A DNA stretch of 64,000 bases from positions 2,126,145-2,190,144 of the forward strand of contig CM034134.1 in the NCBI GenBank assembly GCA_019914995.1, written 5' to 3'. The position numbers and the translations under genes are program-made. This stretch comes from Acanthochlamys bracteata (Eukaryota > Streptophyta > Magnoliopsida > Pandanales > Velloziaceae). Positions 61,766-64,000 of this stretch are shown piece after piece. Numbering within the stretch: position 1 is the stretch's first letter; every line of letters starts with the position of its first letter. Below the pieces are notes generated by a model, which did no database searches, was not told where the DNA came from, and saw nothing but the letters and a program-made list of their open reading frames with translations.

Positions 61766-61929
61766 AAAGTTGCTATATCATAAATTTAACTGAACTTGGT
61801 AATAACTAAAGATATCATATAACAATACTAATAAATTATAAAAAACAATTAAGATTGAGAAATTCATTATCGTAAGATAACCGATTTACCTGAAACTAGA
61901 GCTTGTCTTTCACTTGACTTTTCATAGAC

Positions 61930-63260
61930 TACATCATTTACATTAGCTCGTTGAATTGTTGACATTGTTGCTCCAATTCCTCCTCAAGGGTAGTCACTCT
62001 TGAGACCTCCTTCTAGAGAGCACTAAGTCTTTCATTCATACCTTCCCGTTCTTGTCTTTCTCTCTCCAGGTGAGTTCTTAGATTAGATACATCCGATGCA
62101 CGATCGTCTTTATGTTGTGGTTTTGTCCTTAGCTCACAATGCCAAATGTCGGGTCACCGATCTGCATGATCATTTCTGCAAGACAAGCAGATCTATTTCC
62201 TAAAACACTCTCCATAACTTATTCTCGTGTCATCGGTTGGTCAGTATGTGAAGATTCTTCAAGCATTTTATTCATTACATCTGTAATTAATTTAGGATTG
62301 TACACATGCACTATATAATTATTTTGTTTTTTATTCCAAAAAATACAACTTATATAATTGCTTCGAGTTCTCTCTAAACTATATTGCACTTTAGTGTAAC
62401 CTTCCATTTTTTGATTATGTTATCTTGTATGTCTCAAGTGGTCCCTATCCGTGTATATTTTTATAATATAAACATGAATAAAATAGCATAAATTTTTTCT
62501 AAACAATTGATTATATTTACCATTTTACAAGAAATATTCACTGTACTTTCACTTCCACCGTGATACGGATCAAGTTGTTTAGTTCGTGCCTCTTTCACAA
62601 TACGTGAAGTCTCCTAACATATATAAAACAATTGGAAAGCAAATATTTCATTAAATCTTATTTGATACGTAAAAGTCATTATACTAGTGCTTATGTAGAC
62701 TTACATTTCATGTTGCTTAGAGTTATTCCAACCAATCAGAAACTCGCATTTCTTTGAAATCCTTAGGTGGGTTGGCCTTTGCAGCCTCCCCACCCGCCAT
62801 TTTCTTGTAATGTAGGTGTGTCCTATATCTCTAATGCTTATGTGTAATCACTCCTGCATTGTACAAGTATCTTTTCCAATTGGAATTCTCAAAATCAATT
62901 TCGAACTATTCCTATAAAAAGACAAAAAAAATGAAATTAGCATTATAATATATATTAAAAAGTAAGTACTAAGGATCGGATGCTAAATAACAAAAGTCAT
63001 GTATAAATCTCATTAACGACATCAGGTCATTATTTCTCAATCTGAACCTAGCCTTCACAATCACCCGGAGCGTACGTTCGGACCGAACGTCCAAATTCTT
63101 TTGACAGCCACACCGAGTGTTTTCCAATGGGCTTGCTACCAGCATTAAATTGTATATGTGCCTTACCCTCTCGAAGGTTCAAAGTATGCAATGCTAATCC
63201 GCAGTTGACTCCGCGTATACTTAGCAGCTCCTTGGAAGTGGATCCTACTTTATCCAAATT
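61930..63260 (-). pseudogene. CACTA second ORF (Ptta/En/Spm, Transposase_24-like)
   Basis: Minus-strand exonic pieces. 63,257-63,048 reads HIQFNAGSKPIGKHSVWLSK then EFGRSVRTYAPGDCEG, the N-terminal pattern of the family. About 62,880-62,740 reads HYKKMAGGEAAKANPPKDF, the family's 'NPPKD' region. 62,407-62,219 holds a further piece (MEGYTKVQYSLERTRSN). 62,080-61,940 is Glu/Gln-rich (RVTTLEEELEQQCQQFNEL), a coiled coil. Introns probably separate these. At least one stop interrupts the coiled-coil part. The accessory protein is thought to help the transposase bind subterminal repeats. Confidence 0.65.
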
Positions 63261-63706
63261 CTGAATTAGTTAACAAATAAATATGTTTAGCACAACAAAA
63301 TTACAATTAACAGCACTAGGGACGGGTGTATCTGCATCGGCGGCTGAAGTAGAATTAGAAGGTGTTGTTCCTAAGAGCACACAATATGGTCAGGTGTTGG
63401 ATCTAGAATTTGGCTCATCTTAGTTGTGCTGATCGTGGATATCAGACTTTTCCTCGGAGCCATCTGTAATAATTAAAAAATAATTACGAGATATTAAGAT
63501 AGTAAAAAAGTAAATAATATTCTACAAAAATATTGTTACCTTAATTATTGTCACTATGGTCGTCTACATTTAGATGTTTTTCAACACTACGACATTGAAG
63601 TACCTCACAATCAACGTCATTCCTAACTTGAGAATTAAGCTCCTCACATATAGGCTCAACAATGATACTGAACACCCAGCCTCTTGATATGCATCGCCTT
63701 CAATAT

Positions 63707-64000
63707 TCACATCTTCAGTTGTTTGATCTTCATCGTCATCGAACAATGATGATCAAAGATATGACGATGTAAAGATGTTTGTAACACTCTCCTGTCCTTA
63801 CCTATCACATTATCTGGCATATAACAAGACACTTGAGTAGCATGACTTGCAAGTATAAATGGTTCATTCACATACCATCTCTTTGCCACATTAATATTGA
63901 TGAAATTGTCGCATACTAGTATCGGTTTCTTATTCTCAAGATCAAACCATTCGCACTTAAGCATGCATACGCGGCGATTTCCAAAGTATGTCAACTCCAT
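63707..64000 (-). pseudogene. CACTA TNP2, DUF4216-like part (partial at window edge)
   Basis: 97 open codons to the window edge: CEWFDLENK, NVAKRWYVNEPFILASHATQ, then CYMPDNVIGKDRRVL. This closely matches 2,911-3,168 (NIAKRWHMNDPYILTSQ; YMPNNVMGKDWRVV). It is the distal end of the CACTA transposase ORF. The stretch shown is open, but whether the full gene is intact cannot be judged from this window. Confidence 0.8.

Larger units (their letters stand above)
60050..64000 (-). mobile_element. Second CACTA element, minus strand, same family as 1-7,013
   Basis: Reading from right to left it has the same parts as the first element: a DUF4216-like TNP2 end (64,000-63,707), a Ptta/En/Spm-type second ORF (about 63,260-61,930), a ~180-bp tandem array (61,760-60,530), an AT-rich gap and a short block of tagtcgcta subterminal repeats (60,180-60,050). 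The terminal inverted repeat is missing, apparently truncated beside the LTR-like sequence. The element extends beyond the window's right edge. It looks less decayed than the first. Confidence 0.82.

Overview
This window is nuclear DNA of a flowering plant, most likely a eudicot. It is AT-rich, has spliced plant-type genes, and is dominated by plant transposable elements: Ty1/copia LTR elements, CACTA (En/Spm), FAR1-type Mutator relatives, hAT-like and fold-back MITEs. I see one intact protein-coding host gene, and no rRNA, tRNA or CRISPR array. All calls come from reading the sequence; no database search was run.

Layout. 1-7,013: 3' part of a CACTA element on the + strand (broken TNP2 transposase, second ORF with a coiled coil, a ~180-bp tandem array, gcgacc-type subterminal repeats, TIR at 7,000-7,013). 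About 7,200-12,010: minus-strand copia fossil. 12,005-18,297: plus-strand copia fossil with another copia LTR nested in it. 18,409-21,893: intact four-exon NPF3.1-type nitrate/nitrite transporter gene on the minus strand (569 codons plus stop). 23,037-36,059: a 13-kb Sirevirus-like copia fossil on the minus strand with a perfect 5-bp target duplication. It carries an extra ORF in the envelope position, a nested solo LTR (24,859-26,832) and a nested hAT-like MITE (34,662-35,231). 37,463-38,430: LTR and gag of a fourth copia element, cut by a CACTA 5' end (38,431 on).

38,431-58,665 is a composite accessory block: CACTA 5' end, a fold-back MITE, a decayed FAR1/MULE transposase gene, a minisatellite split in two, two decayed Ulp1-peptidase-like genes (one with DUF1985), many CGACC-rich stretches, a second related MITE, and a short CACTA TNP2 fragment. 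58,666-59,886 looks like an LTR of another family. 60,050-64,000 is a second CACTA element of the same family as the first, in reverse orientation, with the same ~180-bp tandem array.

For function, only NPF3.1 is expected to act: a proton-coupled membrane transporter of the NRT1/PTR family. Everything else is layered transposon debris whose insertion order can partly be read from nesting. The least explained parts are the exon-like 180-bp arrays shared by the two CACTA elements, and the 42-57.5 kb block of Ulp1 relatives, inverted copies and a dispersed 16-bp motif.
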